Positions 26,866 to 34,712 of a stretch of 64,000 nt of DNA are shown piece by piece. The translations under genes and the position numbers were made by a program. Each line of letters begins with the position of its first letter. Position 1 is the stretch's first letter. The notes under the pieces are model-generated. The model saw nothing but the letters and a program-made list of their open reading frames with translations. It was not told the DNA's origin and ran no database searches. The stretch lies in assembly GCF_000015165.1 (NCBI RefSeq), contig NC_009485.1, positions 5,971,501 through 6,035,500 of the forward strand, given 5' to 3'. This DNA comes from Bradyrhizobium sp. BTAi1. GTDB taxonomy: Bacteria; Pseudomonadota; Alphaproteobacteria; Rhizobiales; Xanthobacteraceae.

Positions 26866-28155
26866 ATGGACATCTTCATTCTGCTTGCCACAATGCTGGC
26901 GTGCTTCCTGATCGGGATGCCCATCGCTTACTCGCTGGCGATGGCCGCAATCGCTGGCGCTCTCTCCGTCGGCATTCCGCTCGAAGCGGTGATGCTCAAG
27001 ATTTCGGATGGAGTGAGCAAGGTCGCGATGCTGACCATTCCGTTCTTCGTACTGGCGGGCGCCATCATGGCGGAGGGCGGCATGGCCAAACGGCTGGTGG
27101 CTTTCGCTGACGTCCTGGTCGGTCTCACTCGCCTGCGCGGCGGTCTATCGATCGTGAATGTGCTGGCAACGACGTTTCTAAGTGGCATCTCTGACTCGGC
27201 GGTCGCCGATACCTCGGCGATCGGCTCGGTCATGATCCCGCAGATGGAGGCCAACGGCTATCCGCGCGTGTTCGCAACTAATCTGACCATCAGTTCCTCC
27301 GTTCAGGCGCTGCTTGTCCCGCCGAGCCACAACGCCGTGCTGTATTCCCTGGCGACCGGCGGCACGATTTCAATCAGCGCCTTGTTCATGGCCGGTGTAT
27401 TCCCCGGCCTGTTGCTCGGCTTTTCGCTCATCATGCTTTGTATCGTGATCGCCTATCGCGAACGTCATCCGCAAGGTCAGACGGTCCCAGCCAAGGATGC
27501 GGTCAAGATCACCATCGATGCAGCGTGGGGCCTCATTACGCTCGTGATCATTCTCGGCGGGATCCTCGGCGGCATCTTCACCGCGATCGAAGCCGGCGCC
27601 GTCGCCTGCATCTGGGCCTTCTTCGTCACGATGTTCATCTACCGCGACTATCGCTGGCGCGACCTGCCCGCGCTGCTACACCGAACGTTCCGCACCGTAG
27701 CAATGATGATGACCTTGATCGCGTGCGCGTCTGCAGTCGGCTATATCATGGCGCTGACGCAGATGCCCGCGAAGATGACGCAGTTCTTCCTGTCGATATC
27801 GAGCAACAAATACGTCATCTTGCTGCTGATCAACGTGCTGTTGCTGCTGCTCGGAACGCTGGTCGATATGGCGCCGTCGATCCTTATCGCGACGCCGATC
27901 CTTCTTCCCGTGATGCAGAATTTTGGCGTCGATCCGGTTCATTTCGGCATGATCATGCTGCTGAATCTGGGCATCGGCCTTTGCCATCCGCCGGTTGGGG
28001 CGATCCTTTTCGTCGGCTGTGCCGTCGGCAGGGTGTCGATCGAGCAGGTCATGCGCAAGATATGGCCGTTTTATGCGGTCATGTTCGGCGTGCTGATGGC
28101 GGTAACGTACATCCCTGAGATCTCGCTGTGGCTGCCACGACATATCCTGCGCTGA
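26866..28155 (+). CDS. dctM: TRAP transporter large permease DctM
   Basis: The 429-residue protein starts MDIFILLATMLACFLIGMPIAYSLA, the usual DctM N-terminus, and continues with about twelve hydrophobic segments, including FLSGISDSAVADTSAIGSVMIPQM and the C-terminal LLNLGIGLCHPPVGAILFVGCAV. It drives import with an ion gradient. The longer open frame upstream, which begins inside dctQ, is rejected because its first 48 residues do not fit the family. Confidence 0.94.
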   Translation: MDIFILLATMLACFLIGMPIAYSLAMAAIAGALSVGIPLEAVMLKISDGVSKVAMLTIPFFVLAGAIMAEGGMAKRLVAFADVLVGLTRLRGGLSIVNVLATTFLSGISDSAVADTSAIGSVMIPQMEANGYPRVFATNLTISSSVQALLVPPSHNAVLYSLATGGTISISALFMAGVFPGLLLGFSLIMLCIVIAYRERHPQGQTVPAKDAVKITIDAAWGLITLVIILGGILGGIFTAIEAGAVACIWAFFVTMFIYRDYRWRDLPALLHRTFRTVAMMMTLIACASAVGYIMALTQMPAKMTQFFLSISSNKYVILLLINVLLLLLGTLVDMAPSILIATPILLPVMQNFGVDPVHFGMIMLLNLGIGLCHPPVGAILFVGCAVGRVSIEQVMRKIWPFYAVMFGVLMAVTYIPEISLWLPRHILR

Positions 28156-28254
28156 CGCTCTCGCGCCCCGCCGCGGCGTTCGCGACGGTCAAACAAACAA
28201 CAGGGGAGAACCGGACGTGAAGCTGCCGCGAATAAGGCTGATCAGCGGGGGGAC

Positions 28255-28986
28255 CTACTGGTCATCATCCTGACCGGCCTCGGCCAATCCTCGCAGCGGC
28301 TCGGGATTGAGAAGCACGATCGCGCCGTGCTCAAGTCGGACCCAATCCCGCGCCGCCCAAGAACGCAACTGCTTGTTGATGCTCTCGCGGGTCATGCCGA
28401 CCATCTCGCTGATTTCCTGCTGAGTGATCGCAATGGTGCGGCTGGAGGGATCCAACTTCCGCTTCTCGGTCAGGCCAAGCAGAGCGCTGGCGAGACGCCT
28501 GGGAAGATCCTGCAGGATGACCTGCTCCACCTGATCGCTCGTCCAGCGCAACCGGTCGCAGAGCAGTTCGATGAACTTCATTGCGAGCACCGGCTGCTGC
28601 TTGACGAATGGCAGGAATTCACGGCGATCGATGACCAGGATCTCGCAATTGGTGCTCGCAGTTGCGTCTGCGGTTCGTTCCCCGCCGTCGAGCACGGCGA
28701 CTTCGCCGAAGATCTCACCCGGGCCGATCAAATTCAGGATCGCATTGCGTCCATCCGGGGACGACACGCTGATTTTGACGGTGCCGCTGATCACGGCATA
28801 CAAGCTCGATCCGGGATCACCTTTCGAGAAAATGGTCGCGCCACGCTTGAGCGAGGTTGGCTTGGCGTAGCGGCAGAGCTGGTCGAGCGCGTCGGGCTCG
28901 AGTTCGCGAAAGATCGGATGCTGTCGAAGGACCGACAGCTTACCGCCTCCGGCTGCTCGGCCGCTCGCCTTTTTCTCCTCAGTCAC
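28255..28986 (-). CDS. Crp/Fnr-family transcriptional regulator without FNR cysteines
   Basis: The 243-residue protein (GTG start with GGGAG) has a cyclic-nucleotide-binding-like beta-roll (FSKGDPGSSLYAVISGTVKISV, GEIFGEVAVLDGGERTADATA) and a C-terminal winged helix with TQQEISEMVGMTRESINKQLRSW. The recognition helix differs from the E-x2-SR pattern of FNR, and the N-terminus lacks a cysteine cluster, so it is closer to CRP-type regulators. The GEIFGEVAVLDGGERTA stretch resembles a cyclic-nucleotide pocket (RTA/RTAD). It ends at an 18-bp sequence that recurs at 43507. Effector and targets unknown. Confidence 0.9.
   Translation of the reverse strand: MTEEKKASGRAAGGGKLSVLRQHPIFRELEPDALDQLCRYAKPTSLKRGATIFSKGDPGSSLYAVISGTVKISVSSPDGRNAILNLIGPGEIFGEVAVLDGGERTADATASTNCEILVIDRREFLPFVKQQPVLAMKFIELLCDRLRWTSDQVEQVILQDLPRRLASALLGLTEKRKLDPSSRTIAITQQEISEMVGMTRESINKQLRSWAARDWVRLEHGAIVLLNPEPLRGLAEAGQDDDQ
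28270..28287. repeat. 18-bp direct repeat, left copy
   Basis: CTGACCGGCCTCGGCCAA occurs here, within the 3' end of the Crp-like gene, and again in the same orientation at 43507-43524 just after the CBS-BON gene. The two copies bracket the cluster of FNR-box genes. It could be a remnant of an insertion event or coincidence in GC-rich DNA. Confidence 0.4.
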
Positions 28987-29326
28987 ACCGCATCTCCCAG
29001 GCGTCTCATCCGGCTGACCAAAGGAGATGTCGAAAGCCGCCGACCGTGCCCTTTGACGTCAAAGGACCACGGACGCGCCCAGCAAAGACGATCCCTCGGC
29101 CTCGCGACCGCCCATCTCTCAATTCCGCTCCGTTTCGGAATACGGCAGATCGGGACTTTGTCCAAGAGAATGCGTCAAAGATCAATGCGAGGCCTGACCG
29201 CCAGCGCCGGCGCATTTCGGCTGACCGAGAGCTCAGCAGAGATCATACTGCACCGCAGCAAATCTCGTCACCCACGGTCCAGCCAAAGGTCTGAACGGGC
29301 AGCTTGGAGGATCTGCGATGTCGGCT
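28987..29326. other. Gene-free stretch with a 16-bp palindrome
   Basis: I see no supported gene in these 340 bp. The notable element is the perfect palindrome CCTTTGACGTCAAAGG at 29050-29065, 64 bp upstream of the GTG of the Crp-like gene, which may be its operator. Confidence 0.5.
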
Positions 29327-29431
29327 TCAGGCTCGGGTTCGAGTCTGCGAATCAGCCCAGAGCAGGACGCCCGCAAACGCGACGAAAACCGCCACCACCG
29401 CAAAGCTCACCATCATGGCATCGAACGGCAT
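29327..29431 (-). CDS. 34-aa membrane microprotein behind an FNR/FixK box
   Basis: ATG at 29431 follows a strong ribosome-binding site (GGGGGAGAG). The product begins MPFDAMMVSFAVVAVF, continues VAFAGVLLWADSQTRTRA, and is a single membrane helix with an acidic/polar N-terminus and basic C-terminus. An FNR/FixK-type box (TTGACTCAGATCAA) is centred 64 bp upstream of the start, the distance expected for a class II activated promoter with a short leader. Size and topology recall the small accessory subunits of respiratory oxidases, but no function is assigned. Confidence 0.65.
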   Translation of the reverse strand: MPFDAMMVSFAVVAVFVAFAGVLLWADSQTRTRA

Positions 29432-29488
29432 GTCTCTCCCCCTTTTTTGAGTTTGAGACATTGTTTCTCAATCGCACCCCGGCAGTCT

Positions 29489-29502
29489 TTGACTCAGATC
29501 AA
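29489..29502 (-). promoter_or_regulatory. FNR/FixK-type box upstream of the 34-aa microprotein
   Basis: TTGAC-TCAG-ATCAA matches the TTGAT-N4-ATCAA consensus with one change. It is centred 64.5 bp from the microprotein start codon. Confidence 0.75.
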
Positions 29503-29536
29503 TGCAAAGCGGATCATTCGCGGAGCGGCAAAGATG

Positions 29537-30250
29537 TCAGGCAGCCGCTAGCGCCTCGGCACGCGCCGAATCCCGGAGCGATACGCCTCCGGGTAGTATG
29601 GTGATGATTCCATCCCGCTCGAGTTTCGTGAACGTCCGGCTGACTGTTTCGATCGTAAGCCCAAGATAGTCGGCAATGTCCTGCCGGCTCATTGGTAGCG
29701 GCACAATGTTGGATGGCCCTCGGAGGTCGACCAGCCGGTCCCGCCAGCTCACGAGGAAGGTGGCAACCTTTTCTTCAGCGGAACGGCGACCCAGCAAGAC
29801 CATGTGGTCCCGCGCCTGGTTGAGCTCCTGCACAGCCAGTTCGTTCATCCGGCGGAGAAGGTTTGGCTTGTCGTGCGCAAAGCGACCAAACGGCAACTTG
29901 GCGAACTGACAGACCGTAACCGGACCGATGGCATCGGCTGAAAACCCATGTCGCTCCTCGGTCGTCATGCCCACGAAATCGCCAGGCAGTACAAACCCGA
30001 CGATCTGTCTCCGACCGTCAGGCAGAAGCTTATAGAGCCTCATGACGCCGTCGAGCAGGTTGTAGAAACAGGACGTAATATCCTCTTGCGAGAAAACAGT
30101 CTCGCACGACGCGAAGTGGGAACGCCGACTGAGCTGTTCGAACTCGCGCATCTCGAACTGATCCAGCGATGCGCACACGCTAAATCCGCGTACAGCACAT
30201 TCAGAGCAGCCCTGCCCGTGGAAATCGACTGCAACCAGAGACGTCTTCAT
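29537..30250 (-). CDS. FNR-type oxygen-sensing regulator (FnrN/AadR/FixK1-like) with 4Fe-4S cysteines
   Basis: The 237-residue Crp/Fnr protein has Cys15, Cys18 and Cys26 at the N-terminus and Cys114 in VTVCQFAKLPF, matching the four ligands of the oxygen-labile [4Fe-4S] cluster of E. coli FNR (Cys20, 23, 29, 122). The recognition helix LTIETVSRTF keeps E-x2-SR, which reads TTGAT half-sites. It should therefore dimerise and bind FNR boxes when oxygen is low. A perfect box (30316-30329) lies 72 bp upstream of its start, so it is probably autoregulated, and further boxes lie across the next 12 kb. Confidence 0.93.
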   Translation of the reverse strand: MKTSLVAVDFHGQGCSECAVRGFSVCASLDQFEMREFEQLSRRSHFASCETVFSQEDITSCFYNLLDGVMRLYKLLPDGRRQIVGFVLPGDFVGMTTEERHGFSADAIGPVTVCQFAKLPFGRFAHDKPNLLRRMNELAVQELNQARDHMVLLGRRSAEEKVATFLVSWRDRLVDLRGPSNIVPLPMSRQDIADYLGLTIETVSRTFTKLERDGIITILPGGVSLRDSARAEALAAA

Positions 30251-30315
30251 ACGGGGCTCCGCTGGGCCAAGCGCAAGGACAATTGCCGCATTCTAACGGA
30301 TGCCCATAGTTCCGA

Positions 30316-30329
30316 TTGATTCAAATCAA
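30316..30329. promoter_or_regulatory. Perfect FNR/FixK box in divergent promoter (fnr-like / cytochrome c)
   Basis: TTGAT-TCAA-ATCAA is an exact match to the anaerobox consensus. It is centred 72 bp from the FNR-like start and 67 bp from the cytochrome c start, so it could serve either or both. Confidence 0.9.
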
Positions 30330-30389
30330 ATGACGGGAGGATCCCGTCCCTATCGTGGCGGAAAATGCCTGATGCCATGGACGTGATGC

Positions 30390-30707
30390 ATGCGGTGGTT
30401 TGTTCTCTGCGCTTTACTTCTGCCTCTCTCGTGGACACATCCGTCGAACGCAGCGTCCAGGCCGGAACAGCGGGGACGGGCTTACGCCAAGGCCCATTGC
30501 GCGCGGTGCCATGCCATCGGCACGACCGGGGAAAGCCCGTTCAAGCCGGCGCCTCCGTTCCGAACGCTGCACCTGCGCTATCCGATCGAAACGCTCGGCG
30601 AGGCTCTCGCCGAAGGCATCGTCACCGGGCACCCCGCGATGCCACAATTCGAACTTGCACCGACGCAGATCAACGATCTGCTGTCGTATCTGAAGACGCT
30701 GGAATAG
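30390..30707 (+). CDS. Small class I c-type cytochrome
   Basis: The 105-residue protein has a signal peptide (MRWFVLCALLLPLSWTHPSNA) and one heme-binding motif CARCH; a Met in GHPAMPQF is the likely second axial ligand. It would be a periplasmic monoheme electron carrier. No strong ribosome-binding site precedes ATG 30390, though the signal peptide fixes this start well. A perfect FNR box lies 67 bp upstream, so synthesis at low oxygen is expected. It ends 22 bp before the convergent MCE gene. Confidence 0.9.
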   Translation: MRWFVLCALLLPLSWTHPSNAASRPEQRGRAYAKAHCARCHAIGTTGESPFKPAPPFRTLHLRYPIETLGEALAEGIVTGHPAMPQFELAPTQINDLLSYLKTLE

Positions 30708-30728
30708 GTTCTTAGCCAGAGGCGAGAT

Positions 30729-31838
30729 CTACAGCGCCTGGACGGTCCACGTCAGGAGCGACTTGGCAACTCGGCCAAATGCCTGGTCGAAGGCAGTGAC
30801 TGCAATCGCAGGATCGAGGCGATCAACAGGTTGGCTTTCGTCAAACAGCCGCGAAGCGATGATTTTTCCGCTCTTGTCGACAAGGCGAGCCGACAGCCCG
30901 ATCTCCACGACCGCTGTCGGATCCGTATTGATCCGGAAGCGGCGGACATCCACAAGCAATTGGACATCAGGCTGTCCGAGATCCGCTGTCCGCAGCGGAG
31001 CGTGGGCAATGTCATAATTCTCAAACGCGTCGATCAGGCGAGCCTGCAGCAGTTTCGGGATGCTGTCTGCCCATAGGGCGTCACCAAATCCCGGATAATC
31101 CTTCGCCGGCGAGAACAATATCCGCTGCGTCTGCAGCATCGCCACGGCCGTCGGCTCTGGGATGGCGAGTTGTCCCTTGATGGTCTTGGCGATCGGGCCG
31201 AAATCGCGCGGCGCTCGAAGGTCATAGGTCACCTTCTGTGCCGGAGCGCCACCACCGGTCATCTTCTCGAGTCCAGAAACGATACTGTCCAACTTGCCGG
31301 TGTTCCGCGCCAGCCCGTCTGAGAATGTCCGGAGATTGGCAATCGTGTCCTTGAGCGGCCCGGCATTCTCGGCAAGGACAGCGTCGACGCGCCGCAAGGC
31401 GTCACGCGCCGCCTGCGTCATGCTTTGTCCGGCGCCGGGCTCTGCGATCAAGATCGAGACCGGCCCTGATGTCGCAGTTGACGAGCCACCTTCCAGTGCG
31501 ATGACCGGCACCCCCGTCAGCCCCTGGAATTCCAGACCCACCTTCGTGTCGGACCGCACCGGCACGCTCGTCGCAACCGAAATCGTCGCATTGACCCGAC
31601 GTGGATTGTCCGGCGCCAGGACCAGGTCGGTCACTTCGCCAACACGAATTCCGTTGAAAAGAACGGCAGCCCCGACCAGAAGACCGGGAACTGAACCCTC
31701 GAACTGCACGTGATAGCTTGTGCGTGGCCCAAGTCCTCCCGTGTTGTTGAGCCAGTACACAAAACCAAAGATCGCGACGATCGCCGCCAGCACGAAGCCG
31801 CCGATTACAGCGAATGGCGCACGCGTTTCCATCTTCAA
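30729..31838 (-). CDS. MCE (MlaD) protein fused to a PqiC/ABC-auxiliary-like domain
   Basis: The 369-residue protein has an N-terminal membrane anchor (FAVIGGFVLAAIVAIFGFVYWL), an MCE/MlaD domain (about 40-120; YHVQFEGSVPGLLVGAAVLFNGIRVGEV), a helical stretch (about 135-195), and a C-terminal domain (about 200-365) like the lipoprotein component PqiC (IPEPTAVAMLQTQRILF, LTWTVQAL). In most genomes the lipoprotein is a separate gene; here it seems fused to the MCE subunit, so this chain may span the periplasm. It overlaps the ATPase gene by 4 bp (ATGA). The substrate is presumably a phospholipid or other hydrophobic molecule. Confidence 0.88.
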   Translation of the reverse strand: MKMETRAPFAVIGGFVLAAIVAIFGFVYWLNNTGGLGPRTSYHVQFEGSVPGLLVGAAVLFNGIRVGEVTDLVLAPDNPRRVNATISVATSVPVRSDTKVGLEFQGLTGVPVIALEGGSSTATSGPVSILIAEPGAGQSMTQAARDALRRVDAVLAENAGPLKDTIANLRTFSDGLARNTGKLDSIVSGLEKMTGGGAPAQKVTYDLRAPRDFGPIAKTIKGQLAIPEPTAVAMLQTQRILFSPAKDYPGFGDALWADSIPKLLQARLIDAFENYDIAHAPLRTADLGQPDVQLLVDVRRFRINTDPTAVVEIGLSARLVDKSGKIIASRLFDESQPVDRLDPAIAVTAFDQAFGRVAKSLLTWTVQAL

Positions 31839-32614
31839 CTCACTTTCGGTTGCAGCATCTGGGATCGCTTACCGTGAAAGTAGGCTTTGACCCAGGGATG
31901 TTCTGATCGAAGCAGATCGCTCATCGGACCGATCGCAACGATCTTGCCGTCCGCCAGGGCCGCGACACGGTCGCAGACCGAATTGAGGCTGGCCAGATCA
32001 TGCGTCACCATGAACACGGTCAGCCCCAGCGTCTGCTGGAGAGTCTTGATCAGCGCATCGAAATCACCAGCTGAGATCGGATCGAGGCCAGAGGTCGGCT
32101 CATCGAGAAACACGATCGCAGGGTCGAGTGCGAGAGCCCGCGCCAGCGCGGCCCGCTTGGTCATTCCGCCCGACAACTCAGCGGGAAACTTGTCGCCGTC
32201 CTCGGCGCGCAGGCCGACCATCTCGAGCTTGGCGATGGCGATCTCGTCCATCAGAGTCTGCGACATCTGCAGGTTTTCGCGCAGCGGAAACTGGACATTC
32301 TGCTTGACCGTCAGCGATGAAAACAGCGCGCCCTGCTGAAACAGGATTCCCCACCGCGTCGCCGCATTCTGTGTGGCGCGCTCTGCCGCGCCGCCGAGCG
32401 GCACCCCCATCACCTCGATGCTGCCGCTGCGCCGTGGAATGAGGCCAATGATCGTGCGCATCAGGACCGATTTCCCGCCGCCCGACGCCCCGACGAGCCC
32501 CAGAATTTCACCACGGCGAACATTCAAGGACAATTCGTTCAGAACGATTTGTCGACCGAACCCGACGACAAGATTGGTGACGCGGATCGCGCTCGTCTCT
32601 TGCAGATGTTCCAT
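31835..32614 (-). CDS. Mla-type lipid transport ABC ATPase
   Basis: The 259-residue ATPase has Walker A GASGGGKS (42-49), signature LSGGMTKRAALARALALDP, Walker B VFLDEPTSGLDP and a switch His (FMVTHDL). MlaF-type proteins energise retrograde or anterograde phospholipid transport between membranes. It lies 2 bp after the permease gene and overlaps the MCE gene, so the three are one operon: permease, ATPase, MCE. Confidence 0.93.
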   Translation of the reverse strand: MEHLQETSAIRVTNLVVGFGRQIVLNELSLNVRRGEILGLVGASGGGKSVLMRTIIGLIPRRSGSIEVMGVPLGGAAERATQNAATRWGILFQQGALFSSLTVKQNVQFPLRENLQMSQTLMDEIAIAKLEMVGLRAEDGDKFPAELSGGMTKRAALARALALDPAIVFLDEPTSGLDPISAGDFDALIKTLQQTLGLTVFMVTHDLASLNSVCDRVAALADGKIVAIGPMSDLLRSEHPWVKAYFHGKRSQMLQPKVS

Positions 32615-32616
32615 TG

Positions 32617-33753
32617 CTACAACCCAATGGACGCAAAGAACACGGCGAACAATCCATCGAGGACGATGACCAGAAATATGGATTTCACCACGGATGTCGT
32701 CGTTTGTTGACCTAGCGATTCAGCACTGCCCTTGACTCGCAGGCCCTCGCTGCAGGCGACAATGCCGATGACGAGAGCCATGAACGGCGCCTTCCACATC
32801 CCGACCTCGAAATGCGTGACGGAGACCGCGTCATGCAGGCGAGCGATGAAGATGGCCGGTCCCATGCCACCGTAAAGCTGGGCGACCAAGCCTCCGCCAT
32901 AGAGCGCAGCCATTGAGCCAATGAAGGCCAGGATGGGCAGGGTCAAAATCAATGCCACGATACGCGGCAGTATCAGGACCTCCACCGGATCAAGCCCCAT
33001 CGTCACCAGAGCATCGATCTCCTCGCGCATCTTCATCGATCCGAGCTCTGCGGTGTAAGCACTACCTGATCGCCCCGCCACCATGATGGCCACGATCAGG
33101 ACGCCGAGTTCGCGCAGCACGAGAATTCCAACCATGTCGACGACATAGGATTCTGCGCCGAAGCGACGAAAATGAAAGATCCCCTGCTGTGCAATAATAG
33201 CGCCGATCAGAAAGGTGATCAGCACCACGATCGGAATGGCCTGCCAGCCGATACGGTACATCTGATAGACAAGCGAGGTCACGCGCAGCGACCGCGGCCG
33301 CGCCAGCGTCCGGACCAAAGCCAATGACAACGCCGCCAGCATGTCGAGGAACACCGTGACGTCCCGCGCAGCCCCGAGCGTCGAACGACCGAGATCCGTG
33401 AGCTTGGCCACTATCGGGTTCTGCCGCGGTGGCGGCGCAATATCGCGCCGGTTGACCTGCCGGACCTCCTCGACGAGACCTACGTAATTCTCGGCAACCC
33501 CGGTCATCTCGACAAGGCGGCCGCCGGCGGCAGCACTCCGGCTGAGCTTTTCCAGTAGCCAGACGCCGACCGTATCGATCTCGCTGACGGCACCAAGATC
33601 GAGCTTCACGGCCTTGGCGTTGCCGACTTTGCCGCTCGCAGACCTCGTCAGGTTCTCGAGTTCGGTCACGTTGAGGGACACCCAGGATCCGCTGGGACGA
33701 AGCTCGAGCAGTTCTCCGGTCGCCTCGGCGGCCAATCCTGGATGGGCGCGCAA
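32617..33753 (-). CDS. MlaE-type permease with N-terminal STAS domain
   Basis: The 378-residue protein begins with a STAS-like domain (LDLGAVSEIDTVGVWLLEKL, about residues 1-100), which in separate systems is the MlaB subunit, followed by a MlaE permease with five to six hydrophobic segments and the EXXR-type region VAGRSGSAYTAELGSMKMREEIDALVTMGLDP. TTG at 33753 is the likely start: AAGGAG lies eight bases ahead. An FNR/FixK-type box is 75 bp upstream. STAS-MlaE fusions are known; oxygen control of such a transporter is less usual. Confidence 0.92.
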   Translation of the reverse strand: MRAHPGLAAEATGELLELRPSGSWVSLNVTELENLTRSASGKVGNAKAVKLDLGAVSEIDTVGVWLLEKLSRSAAAGGRLVEMTGVAENYVGLVEEVRQVNRRDIAPPPRQNPIVAKLTDLGRSTLGAARDVTVFLDMLAALSLALVRTLARPRSLRVTSLVYQMYRIGWQAIPIVVLITFLIGAIIAQQGIFHFRRFGAESYVVDMVGILVLRELGVLIVAIMVAGRSGSAYTAELGSMKMREEIDALVTMGLDPVEVLILPRIVALILTLPILAFIGSMAALYGGGLVAQLYGGMGPAIFIARLHDAVSVTHFEVGMWKAPFMALVIGIVACSEGLRVKGSAESLGQQTTTSVVKSIFLVIVLDGLFAVFFASIGL

Positions 33754-33821
33754 CTCGATATCTCCTTCACTCGGCAGGCCCAGGGTACCCCCGTTCCTTA
33801 GATCTCACCAATCAGCCGCGC

Positions 33822-33835
33822 TTGATCTGCGTCAA
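33822..33835 (-). promoter_or_regulatory. FNR/FixK-type box upstream of the MlaE-FD-like operon
   Basis: TTGAT-CTGC-GTCAA has one change from consensus and is centred 75.5 bp from the TTG of the permease gene. A second box for the opposite direction lies 33 bp away. Confidence 0.75.
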
Positions 33836-33854
33836 CCCCGTCTGACGGCATCGA

Positions 33855-33868
33855 TTGAGCGAAATCAA
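33855..33868 (+). promoter_or_regulatory. FNR/FixK-type box upstream of the ElaB-like gene
   Basis: TTGAG-CGAA-ATCAA has one change from consensus and is centred 56.5 bp from ATG 33918. It forms a divergent pair with 33822-33835. Confidence 0.75.
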
Positions 33869-33917
33869 GCCCCCTGCCGCCTCCCGTTTTACAGTTAATC
33901 CAACCATAGGACAAAGC

Positions 33918-34184
33918 ATGGCTGACGCATCCACCAGACATGAGCTGGCGGCACTAACCCGCGAACTTCGCGAGCTATTGAGCCAAATCGAGAATAAGGA
34001 CTCCGGCCAGTCCCGGCGCGCCTCAATGATGGCGCCGATCGCTGCAATGAGCGCCGCTCTGGGCAGAGATCTTGGCGATGCTGAGCTTCGTGTCGAACAG
34101 CTGATCCGCAGCCGTCCCGTCACGGCCGCCGTGTCGGCCTTCGCGATCGGCATCGCTGTCGGCCTGCTATTGAGGAGAACGTAA
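33918..34184 (+). CDS. ElaB/YqjD (DUF883)-like small membrane-anchored protein
   Basis: The 88-residue protein has a charged helical N-terminal part (LTRELRELLSQIENK) and a C-terminal membrane anchor (VTAAVSAFAIGIAVGLLLRRT), the pattern of ElaB/YqjD proteins that tether ribosomes to the inner membrane in E. coli in stationary phase. ATG 33918 is preceded by AGGA; a longer open frame starts inside the FNR box and is rejected. The next gene begins at the base after its stop codon. Confidence 0.75.
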   Translation: MADASTRHELAALTRELRELLSQIENKDSGQSRRASMMAPIAAMSAALGRDLGDAELRVEQLIRSRPVTAAVSAFAIGIAVGLLLRRT

Positions 34185-34685
34185 GTGGATACAGAGAATG
34201 TCGCCAAACACCTTCGTCTTCTCTGGCGCACCGACCGGGTGATCGCCGATATCAGGCTTCGACACCTGCTCGTCGGCTTCGGGCTGCGAGCCCTCGCAGC
34301 ACTGATTGCCTGCTTCGGCCTCTTGATGTTCGAATTGGCGGCTTATCTTGCATTGGTCCAGATCACGTCTGCGGTCGTCGCAGCCGCGGTTCTCGGCACC
34401 TGCAACGTCGTTCTTGCGGCACTCCTGCTGATGCTGGCCGGCCGGGAGCCCGCGGGCCGCGAATTGGAGCTCGCCAACGAGATGCATGCCTCGTCGATGG
34501 ACGCGCTGCAAGCGGAGGCGAGATCGCTGCAATCCTACCTGTCGGGCCTCATCAACCATCCGCTCAACAGCTTGGTTCCGCTGCTGATCATCCCCTTGGC
34601 CACGATGATCATCAAGACACTCCGCTCGCACGACGTCTCCGAGACCGAAGCCACGAGCCCATCCGCCGACACGCCTCCCAGCTGA
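34185..34685 (+). CDS. Phage-holin-superfamily (DUF1469-like) membrane protein
   Basis: The 166-residue protein starts with GTG directly after the TAA of the ElaB-like gene; GAGGAG lies eight bases ahead. It has two central hydrophobic segments (ALAALIACFGLLMFELAAYLAL and TSAVVAAAVLGTCNVVLAALLLMLA) and another toward the end (LNSLVPLLIIPLATMII). ElaB-like and YqjE/holin-superfamily proteins occur together in many proteobacteria (yqjD-yqjE). Despite the family name it is unlikely to be a lysis protein here. Confidence 0.75.
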   Translation: MDTENVAKHLRLLWRTDRVIADIRLRHLLVGFGLRALAALIACFGLLMFELAAYLALVQITSAVVAAAVLGTCNVVLAALLLMLAGREPAGRELELANEMHASSMDALQAEARSLQSYLSGLINHPLNSLVPLLIIPLATMIIKTLRSHDVSETEATSPSADTPPS

Positions 34686-34712
34686 ATCGGCCTTCGCAGC
34701 AAGAGTTTATGC

